From contig JAFVBB010000008.1 in the NCBI GenBank assembly GCA_017480225.1, positions 48,292-112,291 on the forward strand: a stretch of DNA of 64,000 nt, in the 5' to 3' direction. Position numbers and translations under genes: made by a program. The notes beneath the pieces were generated by a model. The model was not told the DNA's origin, made no database searches, and was given only the letters and a program-made list of their open reading frames with translations. Origin of the DNA: Bacteroidales bacterium (GTDB lineage Bacteria > Bacteroidota > Bacteroidia > Bacteroidales > P3). Positions 27,160 to 35,530 of this stretch are shown piece after piece. Position 1 is the stretch's first letter. Every line of letters starts with the position of its first letter.

Positions 27160-27621
27160 TCACTCGCGCAGATATGGCTCCACATCAAAACCATCTTTCT
27201 CCGTCCACCCCTCGTTGAGGCATTTTGCTATGTGGTCGGAGATGGCCTTGTTGAAGGTGGTGAGTTCCTCGGCAGATGTGAAGGTGTGATAGAGAGCGTT
27301 GCCCTCTTCATCTTCGCCCAGCTTGAAGCGCACCGGCACGGTGGGGGTGCTTCGGAAATTCAACTGGTTCTCTTCAGACAGCCACACGGACTTCCCCTCG
27401 TAGGTGAAGCCTGTGAGAATGCTCTGTTGTACTTTCTCGTTCACCAGTTCCACGAATAGGGCACGTATCTCGTCGGATGTGGGGCGGTGGTCAAAGTCCT
27501 GCTCATACCACTCCGCGCCTGTCTCGGTGGGGGTGATGGCAAGGCGCACACGCCACAGCCCTAGGCGTGGGTTGAGGCACACAATAGGTGCCACGTCCTT
27601 TGTTCCTTCTGCTCGTCTCAT
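27160..27621 (-). CDS. Phage-type hypothetical protein (DUF4376-like)
   Basis: 153 residues, soluble. The order of motifs (a beta-rich N-terminus, FDHRPTSDEIRALF, TGFTYEGKSVWLSEENQLNFR, and a helical C-terminus ending in EGWTEKDGFDVEPYLRE) resembles small tail-region proteins of Bacteroides prophages annotated with DUF4376. The resemblance is by eye and no function is known. The gene begins two bases after the reverse transcriptase stop and is surely co-transcribed with it. Confidence 0.65.
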   Translation of the reverse strand: MRRAEGTKDVAPIVCLNPRLGLWRVRLAITPTETGAEWYEQDFDHRPTSDEIRALFVELVNEKVQQSILTGFTYEGKSVWLSEENQLNFRSTPTVPVRFKLGEDEEGNALYHTFTSAEELTTFNKAISDHIAKCLNEGWTEKDGFDVEPYLRE

Positions 27622-27623
27622 GG

Positions 27624-28889
27624 TCAGGTGAAGATATATTTGGTCTTGCCTTTACCAAATGTCTCGGCCTTGATGGTGGTCTCGAATGGGAAGCCGTCGG
27701 GCATGTCGCGGATTTGCTCCAGTATGTTCTTCATCTCGACACTTGCGGTGAAGAACTTGTAGGGTTCACCGTTCTTTTCGATGGCCACCAGTGTGCGGTC
27801 GTCGCCTTGGTCGGTCTTGATGCCCACCTCGTAGTCCTTGACGATGATAGGCAGGTTCACCAGCTCACGGATGCTGATACTCGGTCCCGGGAAGCGTTTC
27901 TTCCCATCGGCAGGGGCGTAACTTACGCCCAACTCTTTGAAATTTTTCATCTCTTTGCCTGTTAAAGTTTTGAATAAATTGTTACAATCTGCGTGCTTGG
28001 CCATGCCGTAGAAGGAGGCCGTCAGCACTTCTTTACGTTTCCTTGATTTCACCTCGGCCATCTTGCGCGCCATCTTCTGCTTGATGCGCTTGCGCAGCTC
28101 CACGTGGTCGCCACTGTAGATGACGAAGCCGAGGAAGTCGATGCCCTCGCTGCTGGGGAACACGCGCTCGTTGGGCTTTATCTCCAGTCCCACGGCCTCG
28201 ATGCGCTCGTGTACCACGTCCCGCAGCCGCCACAGCTCGCGCTTGTCCCCTGCCAGAATAACACCGTCGTCGCAATAGCGGTAGTAGTACTTCACGCCAA
28301 GCGTGTCCTTGAGGTGGTGGTCGAGAGACATGGAGGGCAACAGGTTGGCCAGCCCCTGCGAACTGCGCAGCCCCATGCTGAGCCCGCTGTCCATCATGCC
28401 GATGAACCTGTCGAGCAGGGCAATCAGGATGGGGTCTTTGAACACACGGCGCACGCACCGCTTGACCTCGTCCTGGTCGATGCTCTCGTAGAACTTGCGG
28501 ATGTCGAACTTGTAGCAGTAGCGTGTCCCATCGGGGTCGCGTCGCATGTCGTCGCGCATATACTTCATTAGGTCGTGCATGCCACGCCCTTTGATGCTTG
28601 CCCCTGTGGTGCGGATAAAGCGTTTCTTCAGCCGTTTGTCCACCACACGCATGACGGCGTTTATTGCGATGCGCCTCTCCATAGGAAGCACCTGTATGTG
28701 GCGCACCTTGCCGTGTTCGTTGATGTCGCGCTCGTGGTACTGCCCAAGCTCGAAGTTGCCACTGCCCAACTCCTGTTGCAGTCGGGCAATCACCTCGTCG
28801 CGGTTGTCCAGTATGGCGCGACCTGTGCGGGTCTTCTTTCGTGCAGTGCCCGCAGCACCTCGTCGATGAACTGATAGTGTAATCCACAA
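27624..28889 (-). CDS. Reverse transcriptase (DGR/Abi-like) with damaged N-terminus
   Basis: The open part has 421 residues and a full RT domain: YKFDIRKFYESID (first catalytic Asp), GLRSSQGLANLL in place of the usual IGNxTSQ, the YYYRYCDDGVIL active site with YCDD, and GIDFLGFVI. A domain of about 150 residues follows. The natural start seems to be ATG 28899 or 28920 (MKRERHVMEKIVDY). From there the frame must change twice, to a frame reading HYQFIDEVLRAL and then to the frame of the open part. The given start is a weak TTG. The domain looks closest to diversity-generating or abortive-infection RTs, not retrons; no template/variable repeat pair was found. Confidence 0.75.
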   Translation of the reverse strand: MWITLSVHRRGAAGTARKKTRTGRAILDNRDEVIARLQQELGSGNFELGQYHERDINEHGKVRHIQVLPMERRIAINAVMRVVDKRLKKRFIRTTGASIKGRGMHDLMKYMRDDMRRDPDGTRYCYKFDIRKFYESIDQDEVKRCVRRVFKDPILIALLDRFIGMMDSGLSMGLRSSQGLANLLPSMSLDHHLKDTLGVKYYYRYCDDGVILAGDKRELWRLRDVVHERIEAVGLEIKPNERVFPSSEGIDFLGFVIYSGDHVELRKRIKQKMARKMAEVKSRKRKEVLTASFYGMAKHADCNNLFKTLTGKEMKNFKELGVSYAPADGKKRFPGPSISIRELVNLPIIVKDYEVGIKTDQGDDRTLVAIEKNGEPYKFFTASVEMKNILEQIRDMPDGFPFETTIKAETFGKGKTKYIFT

Positions 28890-29049
28890 TCTTCTCCATC
28901 ACATGTCTCTCTCGTTTCATAGACTTAGCCTTGCTTTTTGCGAGGCTTCCTTGCCATGGCATACACAGAAATCGAACGTTAATACATTCAAATGACGGCC
29001 TGTGCAAAGTTGGGCAAAAAACTCTTTCTTTCCGCCAGATGAAAGAAGG

Positions 29050-29083
29050 ATAAGAGGATTGGACAGAAGTCGAATCCTCTTAT
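29050..29083. terminator. Bidirectional terminator-like hairpin
   Basis: Perfect 11-bp inverted repeat ATAAGAGGATT / AATCCTCTTAT around a 12-base centre, located just beyond the stop of the DUF554 gene and upstream of the reverse transcriptase. T-rich stretches occur on both sides. Confidence 0.65.
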
Positions 29084-29095
29084 TTGTTTCCTCTT

Positions 29096-29791
29096 TTACA
29101 GTCCCAACACGGTTTTTGAGATATACCAAAGAATGGGAACCAGCAAGGCTGGGAGTAGGTTGAGTGTCTTGCAGTCTTTAATGCCAAGCAAGGACAGCCC
29201 GGATGCCGTAATCATCAGTCCCCCGACGATTAGTAGTTCTGCCATCAATCCGTCGCTAATGGCATGGCTGCTGATTTTTGCCACCATGTAGAACAAGCCT
29301 TGCCAGCAGAATAGCACAGGGGCAGCCAGCGCCATGCCAATACCGTAAGTGGATGCGAAGAGAGTTGCGCTCACGAGGTCGAGAGTTGCATTGGTAAACA
29401 GGAAGGTATTGTCGCCTTTTAGTGCACTCACGACAGGTCCAAGCATAGAGAGAGGCCCAATGCAATAGAGAAGAACCGCTGCTGCCAGTCCGTCGGCCAG
29501 TTTCCCTCCCTCACCATTCCGCGAGAAGCGCGCCACGAGTCGGTGGAAGCGTCCGTCAATGTCCAGGGCAGTGCCGACAACTCCTCCGATTGCTATTGAA
29601 AGCACAAAGAGCACAGGAAAGTCGCTTTTAGGAAAGTTACTAACGGCCGCATTGAGTCCTATGGCAAGACATGCCAGCCCCAAAGCATTGAAGAGCGTGT
29701 GCTTGTATCTGTCGCCGATACCTCGGTGCAGCAGTGACCCTACAATGCTGCCCACCAGTATTGTGCAGGTGTTTACTATTGTTCCAAGCAT
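29096..29791 (-). CDS. DUF554 family membrane protein
   Basis: 231 residues, strongly hydrophobic, with about seven membrane segments. The start MLGTIVNTCTILVGSIVG and the SIAIGGVVGTALDID and GGLMITASGLSLLGIK stretches are characteristic of DUF554 (YdfK-like) proteins, inner-membrane proteins of unknown function. ATG 29791 is chosen; 12 residues upstream of it would fall in the previous gene. It is the last gene of a three-gene operon, nine bases after the porin-like gene. Confidence 0.88.
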   Translation of the reverse strand: MLGTIVNTCTILVGSIVGSLLHRGIGDRYKHTLFNALGLACLAIGLNAAVSNFPKSDFPVLFVLSIAIGGVVGTALDIDGRFHRLVARFSRNGEGGKLADGLAAAVLLYCIGPLSMLGPVVSALKGDNTFLFTNATLDLVSATLFASTYGIGMALAAPVLFCWQGLFYMVAKISSHAISDGLMAELLIVGGLMITASGLSLLGIKDCKTLNLLPALLVPILWYISKTVLGL

Positions 29792-29799
29792 ATTGTGTC

Positions 29800-31125
29800 C
29801 TAAAAATTGTACTTTACCATTGTGCACAGCCTATGGTTGATCACATGGTGCAGGGTGTCGTCGAGTTTTATTGAACCGTTGGAGGATATTTTGCCGTAAG
29901 TTGCACCAGTGAGCTCATATTCTATGCCGATACTGAATGCTCCTGCGTTGTAGCAGAATGACGGCGCTATTCTCCACACAGAGTTTAAGCCAGTGAAGAG
30001 TGTACCGCCTTTCATGTAGATCAGATATCCGCCCAGATATGATGGTATGGGATTGCCGTCATCACCAAAGTCGTGTAGCGGTCGGGAGCATCCAAGGTTT
30101 TTCAAATAGCCGAGGAATAGGTTCAGCTTGTATCTCTGCCCATAGGCAGCATTGAGGTAGCCTATGGCCGAGCGCATAGGAGTGTAGACCCATGAGCCGT
30201 CTATGTAATTGACTCCTGTAACGGCATAGCCCACAGGCTGGTTAAGGTGGCTGGTGTTTTGCGCCAGCATCACCCTGCCTTTAATGCTCCACCTGTCTGC
30301 TTCGTATTGGGCGTAGACGGTTGGTGTAATCGAGCCGACAAATTCCTCCACCTTTTTGACTACGGCCGTGTCCATAGGGTCAATGGCGTGGGTGCGAGGT
30401 CTGATTACCTGTGCATCGACTCCTGCCTGCGCGTACCAGCCTCCATGTTTGTAGTTGATGCCGAGGAACCCTTCTGGCAGAATGGCATTACTGGCAAAGT
30501 CGATGCTGGCGACGCTTTCTGGGTTTGTGGCGCTTGCCGGGCCGTTATTCATGAACTGTAGCTGGTAAAGCATGGCGGCGGTGAAGCCCCATCGTCCGCG
30601 GTATCCTGTAGCGCGGATCTGCGGCGCGCGGCTGTGAGGACGAAATGGAGCCCCGGATGCCATCCCGATAACATCGGGCATAATGTCGCCACAGAGAGGA
30701 TGCCATGCTTGTCCGGCCAGATATTCCATTCGGTTGTGACCATCGTTGTTGGCCAGGCGGATGTAAGCGTGTCTGATACGTAGTAAGGAGTTTGTCGTAC
30801 CGAATCCGCCGAAGTCTACTTCCACCTTGCCGCCACTTTCCATACCCCATACCGAGGGGCCTTCCAATTGAAGACCCACCCGGGTGGTGAAAGCCTGCAA
30901 TTGGGCGTGTGGCACCGCGTTGAGGTCGGCGCTGTGATCTGCGTTCCATTCTTCATCGTATGGCATCATATTGTATTCGCCACCAATGGCAGTGAAGGTC
31001 TTTCGAGTGTCGAAATTGAGATATGTGCGTACGAAACCATATGGAGTTACCTTTACTTGAGCACTGGCCATGGAGGACAGCGCAAGGATGGCAAAAAGCA
31101 GGAATGGACGGCGCTGGATGTGCAT
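29800..31125 (-). CDS. Outer-membrane porin-like protein
   Basis: 441 residues with a clear signal peptide (MHIQRRPFLLFAILALSSMASA, cleaved before QVKVTPYG). The rest is beta-rich with alternating strands and an aromatic C-terminal residue (VKYNF), as expected of an outer-membrane barrel. The KVEVDFGGF and LLRIRHAYIRL stretches resemble DcaP-like porins. It lies four bases after the DUF4838 gene and may take up the products of that enzyme (inference). Confidence 0.8.
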   Translation of the reverse strand: MHIQRRPFLLFAILALSSMASAQVKVTPYGFVRTYLNFDTRKTFTAIGGEYNMMPYDEEWNADHSADLNAVPHAQLQAFTTRVGLQLEGPSVWGMESGGKVEVDFGGFGTTNSLLRIRHAYIRLANNDGHNRMEYLAGQAWHPLCGDIMPDVIGMASGAPFRPHSRAPQIRATGYRGRWGFTAAMLYQLQFMNNGPASATNPESVASIDFASNAILPEGFLGINYKHGGWYAQAGVDAQVIRPRTHAIDPMDTAVVKKVEEFVGSITPTVYAQYEADRWSIKGRVMLAQNTSHLNQPVGYAVTGVNYIDGSWVYTPMRSAIGYLNAAYGQRYKLNLFLGYLKNLGCSRPLHDFGDDGNPIPSYLGGYLIYMKGGTLFTGLNSVWRIAPSFCYNAGAFSIGIEYELTGATYGKISSNGSIKLDDTLHHVINHRLCTMVKYNF

Positions 31126-31129
31126 GGTG

Positions 31130-33313
31130 CTATTGGATAATGATTTCGTCGGTGAAAATCCATGCCTTTTCTCCAGCTGCGCGGTGCCATGATGGAATCT
31201 CGTCAATAGGTTCTGCCACCAGGCGCAGTATTTGGAATGGATGTGTAAGTTTAGGTTGTAGGTTGACTGTGGTCATTCCAGGCGTGGCCAGCACCTGTGG
31301 GTTGTCTAAAAACTGCTCGTCGAGAAGTTGCCAGGCCTGCCCATCGTTCGAGCCCCATATGCTGACGCTTTTAGGCAGGAATATCCACGATAGGGGGTAG
31401 AAGAAGAAGTCGAGGCAGACGCTGTGTATGGTCTGTGCGGAGTCAATGGTGAATGTGGCCTCTAAGGGTTTGCCCCAAAATCCCAGCCATTGGTGGCGAT
31501 AATCAAGCAGGCCGGCTTGTCCATCGGTTAGCGAGGCGTCGTCGTAGGGTGGGGTAGGGCTGTGGTGCAGCAATGGATTGTGCCCATGCACAATGCTTGG
31601 CGTTAAGCTCTTGCGGCACAGATGATGAATGAGTGATCCATAGTAGGCTGGACTGTGCCCCATCTCCATCATCTGTGGCACTCCAAACCGTTGCAGGTCG
31701 GCCACCAAGCTGTCTGTCATGGCCAGTGTATTTTGGGCATCGAATGTGCCGTAGTGTTGGCTTGCCATCAGTTCAACTGTTGCAAAGTCAAGCGACAACT
31801 CAAGAAATCGCAGCCTCCGTAGCACGGCAGTGTCGGAGCATATGGCTCGTGCCGAATCGAGTAGTGATCGATAGTGGTCGATATTTTCTGGCCATAGATA
31901 GCCTGTGCTTTTGTCAGTCTTGAAGCAGCCGTCGACAGAATATCCATATATGTTCAACCGTTGCCCGCTGGTAACGAGTGAGCGTGTCATTGTGTCAATA
32001 ATCGACTGCACGTAAGGGGCGGCTTCGGCGTAATAACCCTTGTAGAAGTCGGCCATCAGCGAGTCAAGGTCAAGGTTGGGGTTCCACAAAAGCTTGGCAA
32101 TCATGTAGCATCGGATATCCATCCACGAGGTGATGTTGTCGTCACCACTGGCTTGCTCGAACATCTGCTGCACCCCTTGTGAATGGAAGTATTGCAGATT
32201 GGGTTGCAGCACGTGCAGGTTGGGGAATGGATTCCAGAAGTTGCGGAATTGCACGACATAGTCCCATAGGAATAAGTGCTCCGTAAGTGTGTGCCAACGC
32301 TCAATGTCAGAGCGGAAACCGACCTCGGCGGGTGCTGTGGCAATCGGTTGTTCACGCCCGGCCTCGATTGGGCAGAGCATTATTAGGACATTGCTGTCCG
32401 GTATTATTTCTTTGGTTGGTGGCCGACGAGTGTACTGATACGCCAGTGTGGCGATGGTCTTTGTGGGGAATTGTCGTGCCACCTGATTGACGAAATTCAC
32501 TAATGTGCCGCTTGCCCCACCGTAGAGGCTGTCCATCTGTTTACAGTTGGGGCACTGACATACATTGTAGTTGTCGTTGGGTGAGACCGACCATATTCTC
32601 TTTTCGGGGTGCGAGGCTACAGCGTTGGCAAGTTGTTGGCACAGAGTGTCCAGCACCTGTGGATTTGATAGGCAGAGTTGTCCGTCACGTGAGCGCCTTC
32701 CGTTGTTGAGCGAAAACCATTCAGGATGCGCTTCAAAGTATCTATCTGGAGGGAGCAACTTGCTGAATGTGTGTACAAACATGCCCCACCTGGCAGTGCG
32801 GTCGGCCGAGGTGTGCAGATGATGCCAATCGGCATAGAGCTGACTGTGGGCGGGGTAGTAATAGCATACTTCGCGATAATCGAATGCTGGGTTACTCACC
32901 CGATGGCACGTTGGCAGTTGCATTTGTCGCAGGTCGGGCACAATGAGTGCCGAGGGGGTGTATAACCGATAGCCTAATTCCTCGAGGAAGGCATAGACTG
33001 CATAGAGAGTGCCCTTCGAGCCCGCTCCATGGATTATCGCTTTCTTGCTGTCACTTGCGATGAGGTAACCGCCGTCCGAAAGCTGGTCGAGTTCTTTTTG
33101 GTATGATTGTCGCATCGCGGACGGCATTCCTACATACAGCGTGATGCCTTTGGCATGTGTGCGCTGGGTGGTGTAGCAGCCTCCTTTTTGCAGGAATGAG
33201 GCCAGCTGTTGGGCGGCATATTCTTCGCCAGGAGCCGCCACAATGGACACCGAGGGCTGAGCCCAGGCTGCAAAGCCTGCGAAGAGCAGCAGAAATGCGA
33301 CCAGTTTGCGCAT
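31130..33313 (-). CDS. DUF4838 domain protein, predicted secreted glycan-active enzyme
   Basis: 727 residues, start MRKLVAFLLLFAGFAAWAQ giving a signal peptide. An N-terminal helper-like domain (residues 20-130) is followed by a TIM-barrel-like region of the DUF4838 family (residues 150-480), with WSVSPNDNYNVCQCPNC containing the cysteine pair and a WDYVVQFRNFW stretch. The C-terminal 150 residues look like a discoidin (F5/8 type C) carbohydrate-binding fold. DUF4838 proteins are distant relatives of alpha-glucuronidases and are found in Bacteroidetes polysaccharide-use loci; the substrate is unknown. Confidence 0.82.
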   Translation of the reverse strand: MRKLVAFLLLFAGFAAWAQPSVSIVAAPGEEYAAQQLASFLQKGGCYTTQRTHAKGITLYVGMPSAMRQSYQKELDQLSDGGYLIASDSKKAIIHGAGSKGTLYAVYAFLEELGYRLYTPSALIVPDLRQMQLPTCHRVSNPAFDYREVCYYYPAHSQLYADWHHLHTSADRTARWGMFVHTFSKLLPPDRYFEAHPEWFSLNNGRRSRDGQLCLSNPQVLDTLCQQLANAVASHPEKRIWSVSPNDNYNVCQCPNCKQMDSLYGGASGTLVNFVNQVARQFPTKTIATLAYQYTRRPPTKEIIPDSNVLIMLCPIEAGREQPIATAPAEVGFRSDIERWHTLTEHLFLWDYVVQFRNFWNPFPNLHVLQPNLQYFHSQGVQQMFEQASGDDNITSWMDIRCYMIAKLLWNPNLDLDSLMADFYKGYYAEAAPYVQSIIDTMTRSLVTSGQRLNIYGYSVDGCFKTDKSTGYLWPENIDHYRSLLDSARAICSDTAVLRRLRFLELSLDFATVELMASQHYGTFDAQNTLAMTDSLVADLQRFGVPQMMEMGHSPAYYGSLIHHLCRKSLTPSIVHGHNPLLHHSPTPPYDDASLTDGQAGLLDYRHQWLGFWGKPLEATFTIDSAQTIHSVCLDFFFYPLSWIFLPKSVSIWGSNDGQAWQLLDEQFLDNPQVLATPGMTTVNLQPKLTHPFQILRLVAEPIDEIPSWHRAAGEKAWIFTDEIIIQ

Positions 33314-33342
33314 TGGTGTGGATGTGTTAGTGATGTGGATAT

Positions 33343-33383
33343 AAAAAGGCCATGAATCCACGCATGGGTGGGTTCATGGCCTT
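33343..33383 (-). terminator. Terminator of the arcC-arcB operon
   Basis: 11-bp stem AAGGCCATGAA / TTCATGGCCTT (33346-33356 and 33373-33383). On the minus strand it is followed by TTTTT, and it lies 13 bases beyond the ornithine carbamoyltransferase stop. Confidence 0.85.
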
Positions 33384-33395
33384 GTCGAATGCGAG

Positions 33396-34397
33396 TTAGT
33401 CGCCAAGGGTGGCAACCATGACGGCCTTGATGGTGTGCATACGGTTCTCAGCCTCGTCAAAGACGATGCTGTTCTCGCTCTCGAACACCTCTTCAGTCAC
33501 CTCGACGCCTTCGAGGCCAAACTTCTCCTTCACGTCGCGACCCACCTTGGTGTTGAGGTCGTGGTAGGCGGGCAGGCAGTGCATGAATTTGCACTTGGGG
33601 TTGCCGGTGGCTTTCATCATCTCGGCGTTCACCTGGTAGGGCATGAGCAGGTCGATGCGCTCTTTCCACACGCTGTCGGGCTCGCCCATGCTCACCCACA
33701 CGTCGGTGTAGAGGAAGTCACATCCCTTCACACCCTTCTTCACATCGTCGGTAACGGTCACCGTGGCGCCTGTCTGCTTGGCTATCTCTTTGCAGGTCTT
33801 CACCAGCTTGGCGTCGGGCTGCAGGGCCTTCGGGGCGACGATACGCACATCCATGCCCATCTTGGCGCCGCCAACCATCAGGCTGTTGCCCATGTTGTAG
33901 CGGGCATCGCCCACGTAGGCGAAAGTTACCTGGTTGAGGGGTTTGTCGACGTGCTCCTGCATGGTGAGGAAATCGGCGAGGATCTGTGTCGGATGAGCCT
34001 CGGCGGTGAGTCCGTTCCACACGGGGACACCGGCGTATTTCGCCAACTCCTCGACGGTGGCTTGGTCGAAGCCACGGTATTCGATGCCGTCAAACATGCG
34101 GCCAAGCACGCGGGCGGTGTCAGCCATGCTCTCTTTCACGCCAATCTGGCTGCCGGTGGGGCCAAGGTAGGTCACGTGGGCTCCCTGGTCGTGGGCTGCC
34201 ACCTCGAAAGCGCAGCGGGTGCGGGTCGAGGTCTTCTCAAAAATGAGGGCGATGTTCTTGCCTTTCATGCGGGGCTGCTCGCAGCCAGCATATTTGGCGC
34301 GCTTGAGGTCGCGTGCGAGGTCAAGCAGATAAGTCAGCTCCTTCGGCTCAAAGTCGAGGATCTTCAGAAAGTTGCGGTTTCTAAGGTTGTAAGCCAT
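33396..34397 (-). CDS. arcB: Ornithine carbamoyltransferase
   Basis: 333 residues, full length. The carbamoyl-phosphate site is [12 protein letters not shown] (STRTR near residue 57), then HPTQILAD, and the ornithine-site motif HCLPAYHD near residue 273. The enzyme interconverts ornithine plus carbamoyl phosphate with citrulline. It is 34 bases downstream of carbamate kinase, so the catabolic direction (citrulline breakdown with ATP formation) is likely, hence arcB rather than argF. No arginine deiminase gene is present in the window. Confidence 0.93.
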   Translation of the reverse strand: MAYNLRNRNFLKILDFEPKELTYLLDLARDLKRAKYAGCEQPRMKGKNIALIFEKTSTRTRCAFEVAAHDQGAHVTYLGPTGSQIGVKESMADTARVLGRMFDGIEYRGFDQATVEELAKYAGVPVWNGLTAEAHPTQILADFLTMQEHVDKPLNQVTFAYVGDARYNMGNSLMVGGAKMGMDVRIVAPKALQPDAKLVKTCKEIAKQTGATVTVTDDVKKGVKGCDFLYTDVWVSMGEPDSVWKERIDLLMPYQVNAEMMKATGNPKCKFMHCLPAYHDLNTKVGRDVKEKFGLEGVEVTEEVFESENSIVFDEAENRMHTIKAVMVATLGD

Positions 34398-34431
34398 TTT
34401 CTATTGGGTTTTAGTTTTTATACTTTCGTTG

Positions 34432-35367
34432 TCAACGTACTATGCGCGTTCCGCACTGAGGGTTGTCCAACTGGCCCGCCTCGGTGATGATGCACTCCTT
34501 GCCGCCATGTTCAACGAACATGATGGCCGCCCTCACTTTTGGTGCCATGGAGCCTTCGGCAAACTGTCCTTCTTCCAGATAGCGCTTCGCTTCGGCCACT
34601 GTGATTGTGTCCAGCGCCTTCTCATTCTCTTTGCGGAAGTTGATGTACACTTTCGGCACGTCGGTGAGGATGTAGAATTCGTCGGCACCAATCTCGACCG
34701 CGCACAACGCACTGGCAAGGTCCTTGTCGATTACGGCCTCCACTCCACGCACCACGTCGCTCTCTTCCACCACAGGAATGCCACCGCCACCAACGGTCAC
34801 CACGATATGTCCCGCTGTGGCCAGCTGCTTCACTATCTTGATGTTGTTGATGCGCACCGGCTTGGGCGATGCCACCACCTTGCGCCATCCGTTGCCCTTT
34901 GGGTCCTCACGGTAGGTCGCTCCGCTTTCGGCGGCCAGTTGCTCGGCCTGTTCCTTGGTGTAGTACGGACCCACAGGCTTGGTAGGATTTTGGAACATGG
35001 GGTCAAGCTTGTTGACGGCCACCTGGGTGACCAGTGTCACCACGTCGCGCTGTATGTCGTGACGTGCCATGACGTTGCGAAGCCCCATCTCTATGAGGTA
35101 TGCAATCGAGCCCTGCGTTTCGGCCACGCAGAAGTCCATCGGCATGGCCTGTACACCGTTGGCTTTGCCTGCCTCGTGCTGCAGCATCACGTTGCCCACC
35201 TGCGGCCCATTGCCGTGGCCAATCACCACGTTGTAGCCTCGTTGCAACAGGGCGCAAAGGCTTTCGCAGGTGTCCTCGACGTTCTTTATTTGTTCCTGAT
35301 ATGTGCCTTTCTGCCCGCTACGCAGCAGTGCGTTGCCTCCGAAAGCCACAACGGCCAGTTTTCTCAT
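34432..35367 (-). CDS. arcC: Carbamate kinase
   Basis: 311 residues with the amino-acid-kinase fold motifs FGGNALL at the N-terminus, IGHGNGPQVGN near residue 49, and VTVGGGGIPVV in the C-terminal half. It makes ATP from carbamoyl phosphate and ADP in the cytoplasm. A TATATTTG box lies 63 bases upstream. It forms an operon with the ornithine carbamoyltransferase. Confidence 0.95.
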   Translation of the reverse strand: MRKLAVVAFGGNALLRSGQKGTYQEQIKNVEDTCESLCALLQRGYNVVIGHGNGPQVGNVMLQHEAGKANGVQAMPMDFCVAETQGSIAYLIEMGLRNVMARHDIQRDVVTLVTQVAVNKLDPMFQNPTKPVGPYYTKEQAEQLAAESGATYREDPKGNGWRKVVASPKPVRINNIKIVKQLATAGHIVVTVGGGGIPVVEESDVVRGVEAVIDKDLASALCAVEIGADEFYILTDVPKVYINFRKENEKALDTITVAEAKRYLEEGQFAEGSMAPKVRAAIMFVEHGGKECIITEAGQLDNPQCGTRIVR

Positions 35368-35429
35368 TACAGTGCCAGTTAATTGGTTGTCAAAATGTTA
35401 ATGCATTCCGTCCAATGGGAATGAAAGTG

Positions 35430-35437
35430 CAAATATA
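35430..35437 (-). promoter_or_regulatory. Putative -7 box for arcC
   Basis: Reads TATATTTG on the minus strand, matching TAnnTTTG. A -33 TTTG at 19-21 bases is not evident, so it is a partial promoter match. Confidence 0.5.
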
Positions 35438-35471
35438 CGACTTTTTCCCAATACTTGCGCATTATGTTTTC

Positions 35472-35503
35472 AAAAAAAGCCGCAGGCTTGTGGCCTGCGG
35501 CTT
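35472..35503 (-). terminator. Terminator of the MFS transporter gene
   Basis: Perfect 11-bp stem AAGCCGCAGGC / GCCTGCGGCTT (35477-35487 and 35493-35503) with a 5-base loop. On the minus strand it runs into seven T. It starts 28 bases after the transporter stop. Confidence 0.88.
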
Positions 35504-35530
35504 ATCGATCGGCGGCATAAGGCCGTGACA

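Noticed and set aside
26950-28920. Retron with msr-msd RNA
   Set aside because: The RT lacks the retron-type motifs, and the structured region lies downstream of the RT and the small gene, not directly upstream.
25405-29000. Diversity-generating retroelement with template and variable repeats
   Set aside because: The RT resembles that class, but by eye no near-duplicate pair with adenine-biased differences and no lectin-fold target gene were found. A self-alignment of the window allowing A-to-N mismatches would settle it.
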